Origin: Streptococcus australis
Lineage (GTDB): Bacteria; Bacillota; Bacilli; Lactobacillales; Streptococcaceae
Length of the DNA stretch: 64,000 nt
Assembly (NCBI RefSeq): GCF_015553625.1
Contig: NZ_JADNGY010000003.1
Coordinates: 1 to 64,000, forward strand
Direction of reading: 5' to 3'
Part shown: in pieces, positions 32,845 through 42,343 of the stretch
How positions within the stretch are numbered: the first letter of the stretch is position 1
Layout: each line of letters begins with the position of its first letter
Made by a program: the position numbers and the translations under genes
The notes under the pieces: model-generated
Told to the model about the DNA's origin: nothing
Databases searched by the model: none
The model's input: the letters and a program-made list of their open reading frames with translations, nothing else

Positions 32845-34104
32845 ATGAGATTTGTTGTATATAAACATTCGCTGATTCTAGGTGATAATAATATCGTTAC
32901 AAAGCAATTGATTGCACTCAAACATGATGATGGCACATTACAATTCACTCATTTTCATAGATATGTAAAATCTTCCGCAAAAATTAAGTCTATCTCAGAC
33001 GATGCCAACAAACGTTTTTCATACGTTGTTAAGTTTTTGAACTATATATTTGGAACAGTTGGGGTAAATAATCTTGATCAACTAACTTTTGAAATGGTCA
33101 AGGAATTTTTTACGCTTTATGGTTTAGCACAATTGCCTGAAGATAGAACAAATAGAAAGAAAAGTACAGTCGAAAAATGTGTAAATGCCGTTCTTGATTT
33201 TTTAACTCTATACTTGAATGAACGAAAAGGGAAGGCTAAATTGAAGCCAAAAGACCTTTATTCTATCAATACGTTCACTAATAGACGAGGTAGAGTCATC
33301 AAAAGAAAAGAGTTGAATTTTGAGGTATTTGTTGATGGAAGCAACACACAGAAGTCAATTTTTAGGGATATGCCAAACAGCGCCTTTGAAATGCTTTTTG
33401 CTCACATTGCTCAATATCACAAGGATTTACTTATGGTTGTTGCTTTGGGAGCATTTGTTGGTTTAAGACCATCAGAAGCTTGTAATGTAAGGCGTGAAGA
33501 TAGCCCTTTGGGGGCAGGTATCATATTTCACCAAAGTGATGATCAAGTATTTAAAATTGAGATTGATCTGCGAGAAGAAATGCCCCTTAGAAGCGATTTA
33601 AAGCCAACTGGACGAATTAAAAAGGAAAGACTTCAAGCTGTACCTTATATCTTCTTAGAGGTCTTTTTAGACACCTACAATGACTATATGAGCTACCTAG
33701 AAGGTAAAAGGTATGAGAGAGATTATGGTCCATTAAACCTTAACAAGCAAGGGAAAGCATTGTCATACGATGTGTACTATCAACGATTTCGTAAGATTAT
33801 TCGCGAAGAAATGATTCCAATATTTCTTAAATCTGATGACCCAGAGGTTGTCTTTTTTGGTCAACTCTTGCAAGAAAATAATATTTCACCCCATATCTTT
33901 AGGCACTGGTACACCACACAATTGGTTTTGTCAGGTGTTAATGAAGTTAGTGAACTGATGTCTGCTAGAGGGGACAATTCACCAGAAAGTGCTTGGGTTT
34001 ATTTACAAAATAAAGGAGAAATTGCAAAACAATATGGTCAGGTTAATAATGGTGTTTTTGAATATATGAACTGGCAAGCAGAAAAATTGTTTGGAGAAGA
34101 TTAA
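32845..34104 (+). CDS. Tyrosine recombinase 1 of the trio element
   Basis: 419 aa. Catalytic residues are visible: Arg in FVGLRPSEACN, HxxR in HIFRHWYTTQL and the likely Tyr nucleophile in SAWVYLQNK. The N-terminal half is a core-binding domain. AAGGAGG precedes the ATG. First gene of a five-gene operon with overlaps or gaps of 12 bases or less, like Tn554-type tnpA-tnpB-tnpC or RIT trios, in which several recombinases act together. Confidence 0.88.
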   Translation: MRFVVYKHSLILGDNNIVTKQLIALKHDDGTLQFTHFHRYVKSSAKIKSISDDANKRFSYVVKFLNYIFGTVGVNNLDQLTFEMVKEFFTLYGLAQLPEDRTNRKKSTVEKCVNAVLDFLTLYLNERKGKAKLKPKDLYSINTFTNRRGRVIKRKELNFEVFVDGSNTQKSIFRDMPNSAFEMLFAHIAQYHKDLLMVVALGAFVGLRPSEACNVRREDSPLGAGIIFHQSDDQVFKIEIDLREEMPLRSDLKPTGRIKKERLQAVPYIFLEVFLDTYNDYMSYLEGKRYERDYGPLNLNKQGKALSYDVYYQRFRKIIREEMIPIFLKSDDPEVVFFGQLLQENNISPHIFRHWYTTQLVLSGVNEVSELMSARGDNSPESAWVYLQNKGEIAKQYGQVNNGVFEYMNWQAEKLFGED

Positions 34105-34116
34105 AAGGAGTAGCTA

Positions 34117-35970
34117 TTGGTAGTAGATTTAAAAAATTATCTTGAAAGAATATTAGTCGAGTTAGGTGCTGCTACAATAAAACACCGTGAGAAAGTCAGT
34201 GGATTCTTACTAGACAATGAATGGTTTGGTGTGTCTATAAATCTTGATGATTATACTATTTCTGAAAAAGATGCTGAAGTTCTTAAAAATCACATCAAAG
34301 ACTATCTAACAACACCTCCTGGAATTAAGAGTATGGAAGGAATCTTTTCAAAAAAATTTCCTTCTACAAGTGAATTATTCGTACAATTTGCTGAAGAAGA
34401 AAAACTGAGTGAAACAAAACGTTTCTATCTACTTGATCTTTTAGCATACTACTTAACAAAAGATTTGTTTCTATATAGTGATGCTGAAGTAGAGACCTTA
34501 GTAGAAGTAGCAACAGAAGTTCTTACGAAGTCACAAGGCAATATCCTCATTCAATTTATTAAATGGCTACTCAATAAAGGAGTTACTCGTTATCGAGTAA
34601 GTTTTGAAATGACAAAGCGTTACACGATTGAGAGTGCAAATGGAGCGTATGAATTAGATGAATACCTTGAATTAATGTACTACCTATTCAACGAAAACTA
34701 CATCATAAAAAATGATATGTTGTGTAAAGCAGCAAATTCAAAAAACTATGCAGATACATGGTTGTATCTAGGGTTACATTTTATTTGCGCACTAAGATCA
34801 ACAGACTTAGAAAGATTAGGACATCCTAAATTAACAAGAGAACCATTAGAAGTTTTAGAAGCAGTAGTAGATGGAACTTGGAGTAGTAGTGAAGCTAGAA
34901 GGACTTTACTAAGTATTACAACAAGATTGACTTATTTAAACTTAACACCTAATAAAACCAAAAACGCTTCTAATGTTGCTCAGCTAAAGTTTCATGTCCC
35001 AGAAAGTTGTCAGGTTCTTATTGGAACGTTATTGGCTATCTGTGAGGCACATTTCCAACTCCAAATACCATACAATGCAGAAAATCCATTGATCAGACAA
35101 ATTAAAACTTATGAAAAGATTACTAGTTATATGGGGGAGGAAGTCGGAAATTTATTTTTAGAGCGTAACTTTAGTAGTCGTTCTGCAAACAAGTCCTACT
35201 TACAATCTGTCGCAATGTTAGCAGATGACGTTCTTGAAGAAAAGTCAGAACTGAATATTAAAGGTTATTTTTTAGCAGCATTAGCTCGTAGCCATAAAGG
35301 TAATTTTAATGAATTTGCGCAAACTACAACAACGTATCTAAAAGATGCCCAACTTGGACAACTAAAACCTGAAATGGTTGCAAAAGAACTATTTGAGCGA
35401 GGCGTATTATCCATGATTCCGTCTATGCTCTTGACCATTGTAACTAGAGGAAAGTATAAAGAATTAAGTCCAAGCCAACAAACTCAAATGATTAAAAGTT
35501 TAGATCTAACACCAGTAGAAATTGAGAAAACGTTAGAATTGAGCATTAGGGCTGATTTACGTTCGCAACAAGCTTTAAAAACTCTAGTTGAAAACAATGT
35601 TGAACCTGAACAATTACTGACAATCTGTCATCGAATTGGCAACGGAGAGGCTTTCTCTAAGCAGGGAGAAAGTATGTGTCTCTTGTCTGCATTAGGGAAA
35701 CTATGCCCCTATGATGACCGTCAACATTGTGTCGGTTGCCAGTATGAATTACAAACAAAATCTACCTTACTTTTGTTAATTGGTGAGTTTAATCGTCTCA
35801 ATAAACAATATCAAAAATTAAAAAATGAACTAGAACGAGGAAAAGTTCGAGCTATTCTTGAGCAACAGATTAAACCATGTCTTACAGAAATGTTAGAAGC
35901 ATTATCAGAACAGTATGGAGAAGCTGTATTATCTGATTATGAGGATATTATTAAGGAGTTAGTCAGTTGA
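34117..35970 (+). CDS. Recombinase-trio protein 2 (degenerate tyrosine recombinase)
   Basis: 617 aa, starting at TTG with AAAGGAG 6 bases upstream. It keeps traces of recombinase boxes (ICALRSTDLERL; ALARSHKGN; a Tyr in TTTTYLKD) but not a clean RHRY set, so it may be an accessory or structural partner. A Cys cluster (LCPYDDRQHCVGC) follows, perhaps a zinc site, then a C-terminal coiled coil (about 570-600). It overlaps the third gene by four bases. Proteins of this pattern recur in Firmicute recombinase-trio elements. Confidence 0.7.
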   Translation: MVVDLKNYLERILVELGAATIKHREKVSGFLLDNEWFGVSINLDDYTISEKDAEVLKNHIKDYLTTPPGIKSMEGIFSKKFPSTSELFVQFAEEEKLSETKRFYLLDLLAYYLTKDLFLYSDAEVETLVEVATEVLTKSQGNILIQFIKWLLNKGVTRYRVSFEMTKRYTIESANGAYELDEYLELMYYLFNENYIIKNDMLCKAANSKNYADTWLYLGLHFICALRSTDLERLGHPKLTREPLEVLEAVVDGTWSSSEARRTLLSITTRLTYLNLTPNKTKNASNVAQLKFHVPESCQVLIGTLLAICEAHFQLQIPYNAENPLIRQIKTYEKITSYMGEEVGNLFLERNFSSRSANKSYLQSVAMLADDVLEEKSELNIKGYFLAALARSHKGNFNEFAQTTTTYLKDAQLGQLKPEMVAKELFERGVLSMIPSMLLTIVTRGKYKELSPSQQTQMIKSLDLTPVEIEKTLELSIRADLRSQQALKTLVENNVEPEQLLTICHRIGNGEAFSKQGESMCLLSALGKLCPYDDRQHCVGCQYELQTKSTLLLLIGEFNRLNKQYQKLKNELERGKVRAILEQQIKPCLTEMLEALSEQYGEAVLSDYEDIIKELVS

Positions 35971-37628
35971 ATAATCAATCAAAATTATTTCGCAAAGTAA
36001 ATGAAATTATCCTGTTTGATGACAATATGATTGAAAGCGCAAAAGAATGTTTTCAAGACTATGTTGAAAAAGGGATTATCCTAACCACCAATTTTGAAGA
36101 AAATAAATGGGCAACAACTAATGAATATTCTAACGTTAGCTTCATTTTTAACTTGAATAAATTCCAATATAAAAGGTTTTATGAACAAGTATTTCAATTA
36201 TCTTTTGATGATTTTGTCACCTACTTAAAGAGTTTTATAGTGCTATCTATGGAACATCATGTTTTAATCACACTCCAAGCCTTTTTAAGAGATATAAAGA
36301 AATTAGTCAAAGAACTAAAAGTGAACGAAGTCTTCTCGTTAGCAAATATGAAGATTTCCAACCCCTCAGTATGTATAGATTTTCTTTCTACACTACCATG
36401 TTTAGAGAGTAACGAATTAACACAACTGATTGAGCAACTAGATGAACTTTTAAATGTTAGTTATCAACTGAACACTAAAAAACAGCGAAAGTTAGCCCAA
36501 TTTCAATCCTATTTTTTATTTAATGATATTTTAAACGACTATTGGGTTAAACCATTATCAGATGAAGAAAGATTATTTTACTACCCTCTTTACTTATGGT
36601 GGCAAATAACAGCAGTAGTACCGCTTAGACCAAGGGAGTTTTTGCTCACTCAGAGAAATTGTCTCACAGAAAAAAACGGAAATTATTACTTAACTCTCAG
36701 ACGAAATAACTTAAAAGGAAAAGACAAGGGAGTATCCCATAAAATTTCAGAGGATTATTATTTAACAACTTACGAAGTACCATTTAAGCTTGCGAGTGAG
36801 ATTTTAAATTATTTAGAGCTAACCAAAGACTTATCATCTACACAGTTAGATACCCTATTTGTGACAGACTCTCATTATCGGAAATGGAAACGTATTGCTG
36901 GTACTAAAAACCGTTTCTTGACGTACAGTAACTTAAATACAATTTTAAAATATTTCTTTAATGAGATTGTATCTCAACAGTATGGGTATTTTGTCCATCA
37001 TATCAATTCCCCAAATCAATTAGAAGATCATGAGATTAATTTCATTCATATTGGAGATACTAGACACATTGCAATGATCAATCTGATAGCAGAAGGAGCT
37101 AGTCCAGTAACAGCAATGCTCTTAGCTGGACATGATAGTGTCACAACATCTTCACATTATTTTTCAAATCTGAGTCAGTTTATTGAATGTAGGAGCTATC
37201 AGCTTTATCGTAAATTAACAAACTCTCAAACGTCTTATGCTATAAGTAAAACTCAACATAAATACACCATTAATAAAAACTATGTTCCTCTTGATAATAA
37301 GGGCAGATGTTATTCACCTCGATTTGCGGAAGGTGATTATTCAGACTGTCTTAAAGTCATTAGCTCACATGCAGAGCTTGGTGCTTGTACTAGTTGTCCA
37401 TTTTACAGAAAAGCTGGAAAAGATTATTTCTCTATGGATAAATCCTTTAAGAAATCAATCGACGAGGAAGCTTTAATTGTAGATGAGGCTATAAAAAGAG
37501 TTCGACAAGGAAAGGGGAATATAGAAGATATTGGTGAGGCATTATTAAAACTTAAAACAGTTAGTCATTCTTATCAAGAATATCTAACTGAAAAACATTT
37601 ATCCTTACAGGAGTTCTCAAATGGCTAG
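35967..37628 (+). CDS. Tyrosine recombinase 3 of the trio element
   Basis: 553 aa, starting at TTG overlapping the previous TGA, with AAGGAG upstream. Box I Arg in VVPLRPREFLL, box II Arg/His in GDTRHIAMINLI, AGHDSVTTS and the Tyr in SSHYFSNL give a complete catalytic set. A C-terminal Cys pair region (CYSPRFAEGDYSDC, then GACTSCPFY) probably binds zinc, as in TnpB of Tn554. Likely catalyses the main strand exchange with protein 1. Confidence 0.82.
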   Translation: MNNQSKLFRKVNEIILFDDNMIESAKECFQDYVEKGIILTTNFEENKWATTNEYSNVSFIFNLNKFQYKRFYEQVFQLSFDDFVTYLKSFIVLSMEHHVLITLQAFLRDIKKLVKELKVNEVFSLANMKISNPSVCIDFLSTLPCLESNELTQLIEQLDELLNVSYQLNTKKQRKLAQFQSYFLFNDILNDYWVKPLSDEERLFYYPLYLWWQITAVVPLRPREFLLTQRNCLTEKNGNYYLTLRRNNLKGKDKGVSHKISEDYYLTTYEVPFKLASEILNYLELTKDLSSTQLDTLFVTDSHYRKWKRIAGTKNRFLTYSNLNTILKYFFNEIVSQQYGYFVHHINSPNQLEDHEINFIHIGDTRHIAMINLIAEGASPVTAMLLAGHDSVTTSSHYFSNLSQFIECRSYQLYRKLTNSQTSYAISKTQHKYTINKNYVPLDNKGRCYSPRFAEGDYSDCLKVISSHAELGACTSCPFYRKAGKDYFSMDKSFKKSIDEEALIVDEAIKRVRQGKGNIEDIGEALLKLKTVSHSYQEYLTEKHLSLQEFSNG

Positions 37629-38346
37629 AAAGAAGTATATTGATAATCAAGAATTGCTATTGTTATTTGAACATTATTTACTAGAACATTGTTCGAATAA
37701 TCCTAGACTATTCAAAATTCCACAGTTTGGAAATTACCTTAGAAGCAACGGATTTCCGCAGGTTGCAGACACAACGATTAGAAGAAACAAAGAATTTAGA
37801 CAAGCCCTTAATGATAGATTGGAACTATTTGAAGACGACACTTATCAAACAGTTATAACGTATAAAACTCTAGATGTAGAACGTTTCTTAATGACCAATA
37901 GAACCCCTAAAGCAATCAAATCAGCATTGATGGAACTTAACAATTATTATAAAAGAGTTGTTGATGCAGCAATAGAATATAAGGAAGAAGTCAGTAAGCT
38001 CAAAACAAGAGTTTCAGAGTTGAAAAATGAGGTAGCACAACTTAATGAAAAGAATGCTGAAATTAAGGAGCAGACAGCATTAAACAAAGAATTATTAGAG
38101 GAAAACAAAAAGTTAAGAAATCTTCTTAAAACCAGTTTGTATCCTGGGATTGCAAATGAATTATTAAAAGAAGAAGGCTTGTTAAAATCTGATCAGCAAC
38201 TTGTAACTAAGAAGTATCTTAGTGAGAATATTATTACATCAGACACGAAAATATCTTTTGAAAAGCACACTCATAACGAGAAGCAAACAAGCAAAAGTAA
38301 GATTTTGGAAATTAAAAACATATTGGATAATAAGACTAAGTATTAG
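37621..38346 (+). CDS. Coiled-coil TnpC-like accessory protein
   Basis: 241 aa. Residues about 110-175 form a long coiled coil (EYKEEVSKLKTRVSELKNEV, ELLEENKKLRNLL). The N-terminus is a compact basic domain that may bind DNA. Position after the large recombinase matches tnpC of Tn554, which aids transposition frequency and orientation. It overlaps the preceding gene by eight bases, with AGGAG upstream. Confidence 0.65.
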   Translation: MARKKYIDNQELLLLFEHYLLEHCSNNPRLFKIPQFGNYLRSNGFPQVADTTIRRNKEFRQALNDRLELFEDDTYQTVITYKTLDVERFLMTNRTPKAIKSALMELNNYYKRVVDAAIEYKEEVSKLKTRVSELKNEVAQLNEKNAEIKEQTALNKELLEENKKLRNLLKTSLYPGIANELLKEEGLLKSDQQLVTKKYLSENIITSDTKISFEKHTHNEKQTSKSKILEIKNILDNKTKY

Positions 38347-38355
38347 GAGGAAAAA

Positions 38356-40857
38356 ATGTCAGACTTAATCACTGATTTCCCAGCTTTACTGAAATATTGG
38401 AACTTTGATAGCAATATTAAATTAGATATAGAAGAACTACCTATTACTAGTAAAAAACACGTTAACTGGAAATGTCCTAACTGTTCCTATGAATGGAAAG
38501 CAAGTGTTTCAACATCTTACAAGCAAATTCTAAATCATACGAAAATCTGTCCTGTATGTGACCTCGGAGAAGTGCTTGTAAAAGGACAAAACTCTATATC
38601 TGATAGGTTTCCTAACCTTCTTGAGTACATAAACTTTCATTATGAAAATATAGAAACAATTCAAAACGAAATTGAAAATTTAACCTTTACTTCAAAGAGA
38701 TTATTTCATTTTAAATGTCCTACCTGTCATGTTGGTTGGAAAGATGTAGCCAATACTTCTAGATTATTAACAACAAAATTAAACAAAAAAGTTTTTCATG
38801 CAGGCTGTAACGAATATAAATATAATGTACTTTTCTATAAAGCATACCCTAATCTTGGGAAAATATATCTTTCAGGCGATTATAACGAGTTGGAATTTGA
38901 AAAATTAACTCTCAGTGATAATGTTACAATTCCCAGAAAATGGAAATGTGATAAGTGCGATTGTTTTTTTGATTTATCAATAGATAAGTTGATTTCAAGA
39001 ATTAAGAGGAATGGATTTTATTGCACTAAATGTGAAGCAACTTTTGACACAGCTATAAAAGCGAACGCAACTCCGCCTCTTGTTTACACAGATAAGCATC
39101 TTCTTGAGCAATTGGTTAGAAATCATATTAAAAAAAATATGATTGACTGTTTGTCTAATATAGTAGCAACTTGGAAATGTTCAGAATGTAATGGGGAATA
39201 TGAATGCTCAGTTGTTAAAAGACATCAAGAAGGTTGTCCATATTGCAGTGATAAACAAATGTTAAAAGGCTTTAACACCTTGAAAGAAACTCATCCATAT
39301 TTAGAGAAATTTTGGGATAAAAGTAATGATAAATCTATTTCTGAATACTGGCATAAATCATTTGATGTTTTAAATTGGAAATGTCCTTGTTGTAATATTC
39401 AGTTTCAATGCAGCCCTGTCGAAATGATTTCTAGAACTAACTTAGAGAATAGTAATTTTGAAACGTGTCCTAAGAACTGTGATTGGAATAAATTGGTTTT
39501 TAACAATGATATTTTCCATAATTCGCCAAGGTTACGGAAAGAATGGAGTAAAAAAAATAATATCCCTGTTCACTTAGCTCTAAGTCATATTGATACAAAA
39601 AAATATTGGTGGAACTGTTCTATTTGTCAAGGCGAATACCTTTGTTCAATTCCAATAAGAAGAGAAGTAATAGATAGCTGTCCATATTGTAATGATGAAC
39701 AACCATTAAAGGGATATAATACAATATCTGATATTCATCCTGAACTAACTAGTTATTGGAGCAGCAAGAATACCCAAAAAATTGATGAAATAACTCTATC
39801 GGAAGCTAAAAATAAAAAATATATTTGGTTGTGCGACTGTTGTAATTTAGAATTTAATGAAAAACTAAGTATTGTTCTAGATAAATTTTCGAATATTAAC
39901 AATAGAGAACTCAAGAAAATTTGCCCTTACTGTAATAAAAAGATACCTAAACCTGAAGAATCATTGGGTTACAAAAAACCATTTTTAAAATCAGAATGGC
40001 TGGAAAATATTAATGGGGACATTTATAATGTTTTCTCTAATTCAAACGATATAATTGAATGGATATGTAGAAAATGTCACAGAAACTTTAAGGCAAAAAT
40101 TTCTAATAGAGCTGAAGACGATAAATGTTGCCCTTATTGTTCCAATAGAATATTAATAAAGGGAATCAATGACCTTGCGACAACTCATCCTCACTTAATA
40201 AAAGAGTGGTCAAATTTGAATGACCGACAATTAAGTTGTTTAACCAACAAATCAAGCTATAAAGCATGGTGGAAATGTTCTGTATGTTCAAATACATACC
40301 AGCAGGTTGTTAGTTCTAAGTTAATTAGTAAAACATCTTGTCCTTACTGTCGAAAAACAAAAGTATTAAAAGGCTTTAACGACCTTGCGACCACACACCC
40401 GTGGTTGATTAAGGAATGGTCAACTTTAAATGACAGGGACAGGGACTCTAGTTCTATAATGTGTAATTCAAATTATAGAGCATGGTGGAAATGTGCTGAA
40501 TGTAGCAAAGAATATCGGCAATCAGTTAAGAAAAAAATTCTAATGAATAAATCTTGTTGTCCATATTGTCGAAACAATAAAGTATTAAAAGGTTTAAACG
40601 ATCTTGCAACAACACATGAGTATTTATTAAACGAATGGGATTATCTGAATAATATTCTTTTAGCAAAGCCAACAGAAATTGATGAGAAAAGTAATAAAAT
40701 TGTATGGTGGATTTGTAAAGATGATCCAAATCATCGGTATAAGTTTAAAATCAATGAAAAAATCAAATATGAAAAACGTAACTTAATAACCTGTAAAATC
40801 TGTAAAGGTTTAAGAAGAAAACAAGAGCATTTCGTTCAGTTTGCTAAAATATATTAA
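38356..40857 (+). CDS. Zinc-ribbon (treble-clef) repeat protein, DUF4379-like
   Basis: 833 aa built of about nine repeats. Each has WxxC-xx-C, a variable middle and C-P-Y-C, joined by a segment like KGFNDLATTHPWLIKEWS. These are the probable zinc-ribbon domains of the DUF4379/PF14311 group, otherwise found on endonuclease-like proteins; no nuclease motif is visible here. A cargo or a target-choice DNA-binding factor of the trio element is likely. GGAGG precedes the ATG. The C-terminal repeats (from about 590) are the most alike, suggesting recent duplication. Confidence 0.75.
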   Translation: MSDLITDFPALLKYWNFDSNIKLDIEELPITSKKHVNWKCPNCSYEWKASVSTSYKQILNHTKICPVCDLGEVLVKGQNSISDRFPNLLEYINFHYENIETIQNEIENLTFTSKRLFHFKCPTCHVGWKDVANTSRLLTTKLNKKVFHAGCNEYKYNVLFYKAYPNLGKIYLSGDYNELEFEKLTLSDNVTIPRKWKCDKCDCFFDLSIDKLISRIKRNGFYCTKCEATFDTAIKANATPPLVYTDKHLLEQLVRNHIKKNMIDCLSNIVATWKCSECNGEYECSVVKRHQEGCPYCSDKQMLKGFNTLKETHPYLEKFWDKSNDKSISEYWHKSFDVLNWKCPCCNIQFQCSPVEMISRTNLENSNFETCPKNCDWNKLVFNNDIFHNSPRLRKEWSKKNNIPVHLALSHIDTKKYWWNCSICQGEYLCSIPIRREVIDSCPYCNDEQPLKGYNTISDIHPELTSYWSSKNTQKIDEITLSEAKNKKYIWLCDCCNLEFNEKLSIVLDKFSNINNRELKKICPYCNKKIPKPEESLGYKKPFLKSEWLENINGDIYNVFSNSNDIIEWICRKCHRNFKAKISNRAEDDKCCPYCSNRILIKGINDLATTHPHLIKEWSNLNDRQLSCLTNKSSYKAWWKCSVCSNTYQQVVSSKLISKTSCPYCRKTKVLKGFNDLATTHPWLIKEWSTLNDRDRDSSSIMCNSNYRAWWKCAECSKEYRQSVKKKILMNKSCCPYCRNNKVLKGLNDLATTHEYLLNEWDYLNNILLAKPTEIDEKSNKIVWWICKDDPNHRYKFKINEKIKYEKRNLITCKICKGLRRKQEHFVQFAKIY

Positions 40858-40864
40858 ACAATCC

Positions 40865-40943
40865 AAAAACACTCTAAATCAATAAATTGATATTAAAGTG
40901 TTTTTTTAATATCAAAATGTACATTTGAAAAATTTTTAGTTTT
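40865..40943. repeat. Right end repeat of the recombinase-trio element
   Basis: Direct repeat of 32370-32449. The core at 40887-40915 has perfect 10 bp inverted arms TTGATATTAA/TTAATATCAA around AGTGTTTTT. It starts 8 bases past the zinc-ribbon gene. Confidence 0.7.
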
Positions 40944-41016
40944 CACTTAAATAAAGTACATTTTACAGTAGATGAACAACTTTTAAAATTTTCAGTGTTC
41001 ACTTAAATAAAGTACA
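40935..41016. repeat. Tandem TTCACTTAAATAAAGTACAT repeats
   Basis: Two copies, about 40943-40962 and 40997-41016, each preceded by TTTT(C)AGTKT, just outside or at the right end of the trio element. They may be subterminal recombinase binding sites. Confidence 0.55.
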
Positions 41017-41105
41017 TAATTGAGAATAATTAGCTCTAAAAAAATTTTTGGTTATTCTAAAAAAGGTATAGAGTATAGAAAACAGTCTTATAGATCCCCT
41101 ATAAC

Positions 41106-41137
41106 ATCTTTCCGAAAAACTATAATTTTCTTGAAAA
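41106..41137. other. dif_SL-like chromosome dimer resolution site
   Basis: ATCTTTCCGAAAAACTATAA followed by TTTTCTTGAAAA closely resembles the streptococcal/lactococcal dif_SL site and lies 50 bases before xerS, its usual position. It marks the replication terminus region. Confidence 0.85.
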
Positions 41138-41187
41138 ATACATCTAGCTATGCTATACTACTAGTATAGAAAGATTTGGAGAAAAAC

Positions 41188-42258
41188 ATGAAACGTGAGA
41201 TCTTATTAGAACGTATTGATAAACTCAAACAAGTCATGCCTTGGTATGTATTAGAATATTATCAATCGAAACTGGCCGTTCCATACAGCTTTACGACCTT
41301 GTACGAATACTTAAAAGAATACGATCGATTTTTCACCTGGGTCTTGGAATCTGGTATATCAGATGCTGACACCATGGCAAATATCCCTTTAGAGGTTCTG
41401 GAGAACATGACTAAGAAAGACATGGAATCCTTTATTCTGTATTTGCGTGAACGTCCTCTGCTCAATGCCAATACGACTAAAAATGGGGTTTCTCAAACAA
41501 CCATTAACCGTACTCTTTCTGCACTTTCTAGTCTTTATAAGTATTTGACTGAGGAAGTTGAAAACGAGCATGGGGAACCTTATTTCTACCGTAATGTCAT
41601 GAAGAAGGTTGCGACCAAGAAAAAGAAAGAAACCTTAGCTGCTCGAGCTGAAAATATCAAGCAAAAGCTCTTTTTAGGTGACGAGACAGAAGGTTTCCTG
41701 AACTATATCGACCAGGAATACCCTAAAACACTCTCAAATCGCGCCTTATCTTCCTTTAATAAGAATAAAGAGCGTGATTTAGCCATTATAGCACTCCTTC
41801 TTGCCTCAGGTGTCCGTCTCTCTGAAGCCGTTAACCTGGATCTTCGAGATCTCAATCTTAAGATGATGGTGATTGACGTCACTCGAAAAGGTGGAAAACG
41901 AGACTCGGTTAATGTCGCTGCCTTTGCTAAGCCTTATTTAGAGCAATATCTCGCTATTCGAGACAAACGTTATAAGACAGAAAAAACTGATACAGCCCTC
42001 TTCTTAACCTTATATCGAGGTGTTCCGAATCGGATTGATGCTTCTAGTGTTGAAAAGATGGTGGCTAAGTATTCAGAAGACTTCAAAGTCCGGGTGACCC
42101 CCCACAAACTAAGACATACTCTTGCTACTCGTCTCTATGATGCCACCAAATCCCAAGTTTTGGTCAGCCATCAGCTAGGACATGCCAGCACTCAGGTAAC
42201 GGACTTGTATACGCATATCGTAAATGACGAACAGAAAAATGCCTTGGATAGCTTATAA
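41188..42258 (+). CDS. xerS: Tyrosine recombinase XerS
   Basis: The 356 aa single recombinase that resolves chromosome dimers at dif_SL in streptococci, in place of XerC/XerD. The start [20 protein letters not shown] is characteristic. Catalytic set: Arg in [25 protein letters not shown] and Tyr in TDLYTHI. ATG 41188 is chosen because GGAG lies seven bases upstream; the TTG at 41176 overlaps that site. FtsK is the expected partner, encoded elsewhere. Confidence 0.95.
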   Translation: MKREILLERIDKLKQVMPWYVLEYYQSKLAVPYSFTTLYEYLKEYDRFFTWVLESGISDADTMANIPLEVLENMTKKDMESFILYLRERPLLNANTTKNGVSQTTINRTLSALSSLYKYLTEEVENEHGEPYFYRNVMKKVATKKKKETLAARAENIKQKLFLGDETEGFLNYIDQEYPKTLSNRALSSFNKNKERDLAIIALLLASGVRLSEAVNLDLRDLNLKMMVIDVTRKGGKRDSVNVAAFAKPYLEQYLAIRDKRYKTEKTDTALFLTLYRGVPNRIDASSVEKMVAKYSEDFKVRVTPHKLRHTLATRLYDATKSQVLVSHQLGHASTQVTDLYTHIVNDEQKNALDSL

Positions 42259-42260
42259 GA

Positions 42261-42280
42261 TACATAATATAAATTATGTA
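42261..42280. repeat. TACATAAT...ATTATGTA palindrome, copy 2
   Basis: 8 bp arms with a 4-base loop, two bases after the xerS stop. Confidence 0.55.
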
Positions 42281-42296
42281 ATATATTTAATGTTAG

Positions 42297-42336
42297 AAAA
42301 AGAGCGTAGATCTTTGATAGAATCTTACGCTCTTTT
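42297..42336. terminator. Terminator between xerS and the convergent gene
   Basis: AAAAGAGCGTA/TACGCTCTTTT arms extended inward by GAT/ATC-type pairs, with A and T runs on each side, so it can serve both genes. Confidence 0.75.
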
Positions 42337-42343
42337 ATACTTT

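Noticed and set aside
40943..41020. Possible CRISPR-like array in the repeats before dif
   Set aside because: Only two repeat copies about 54 bases apart, no cas genes, and the repeats fit recombinase sites better.
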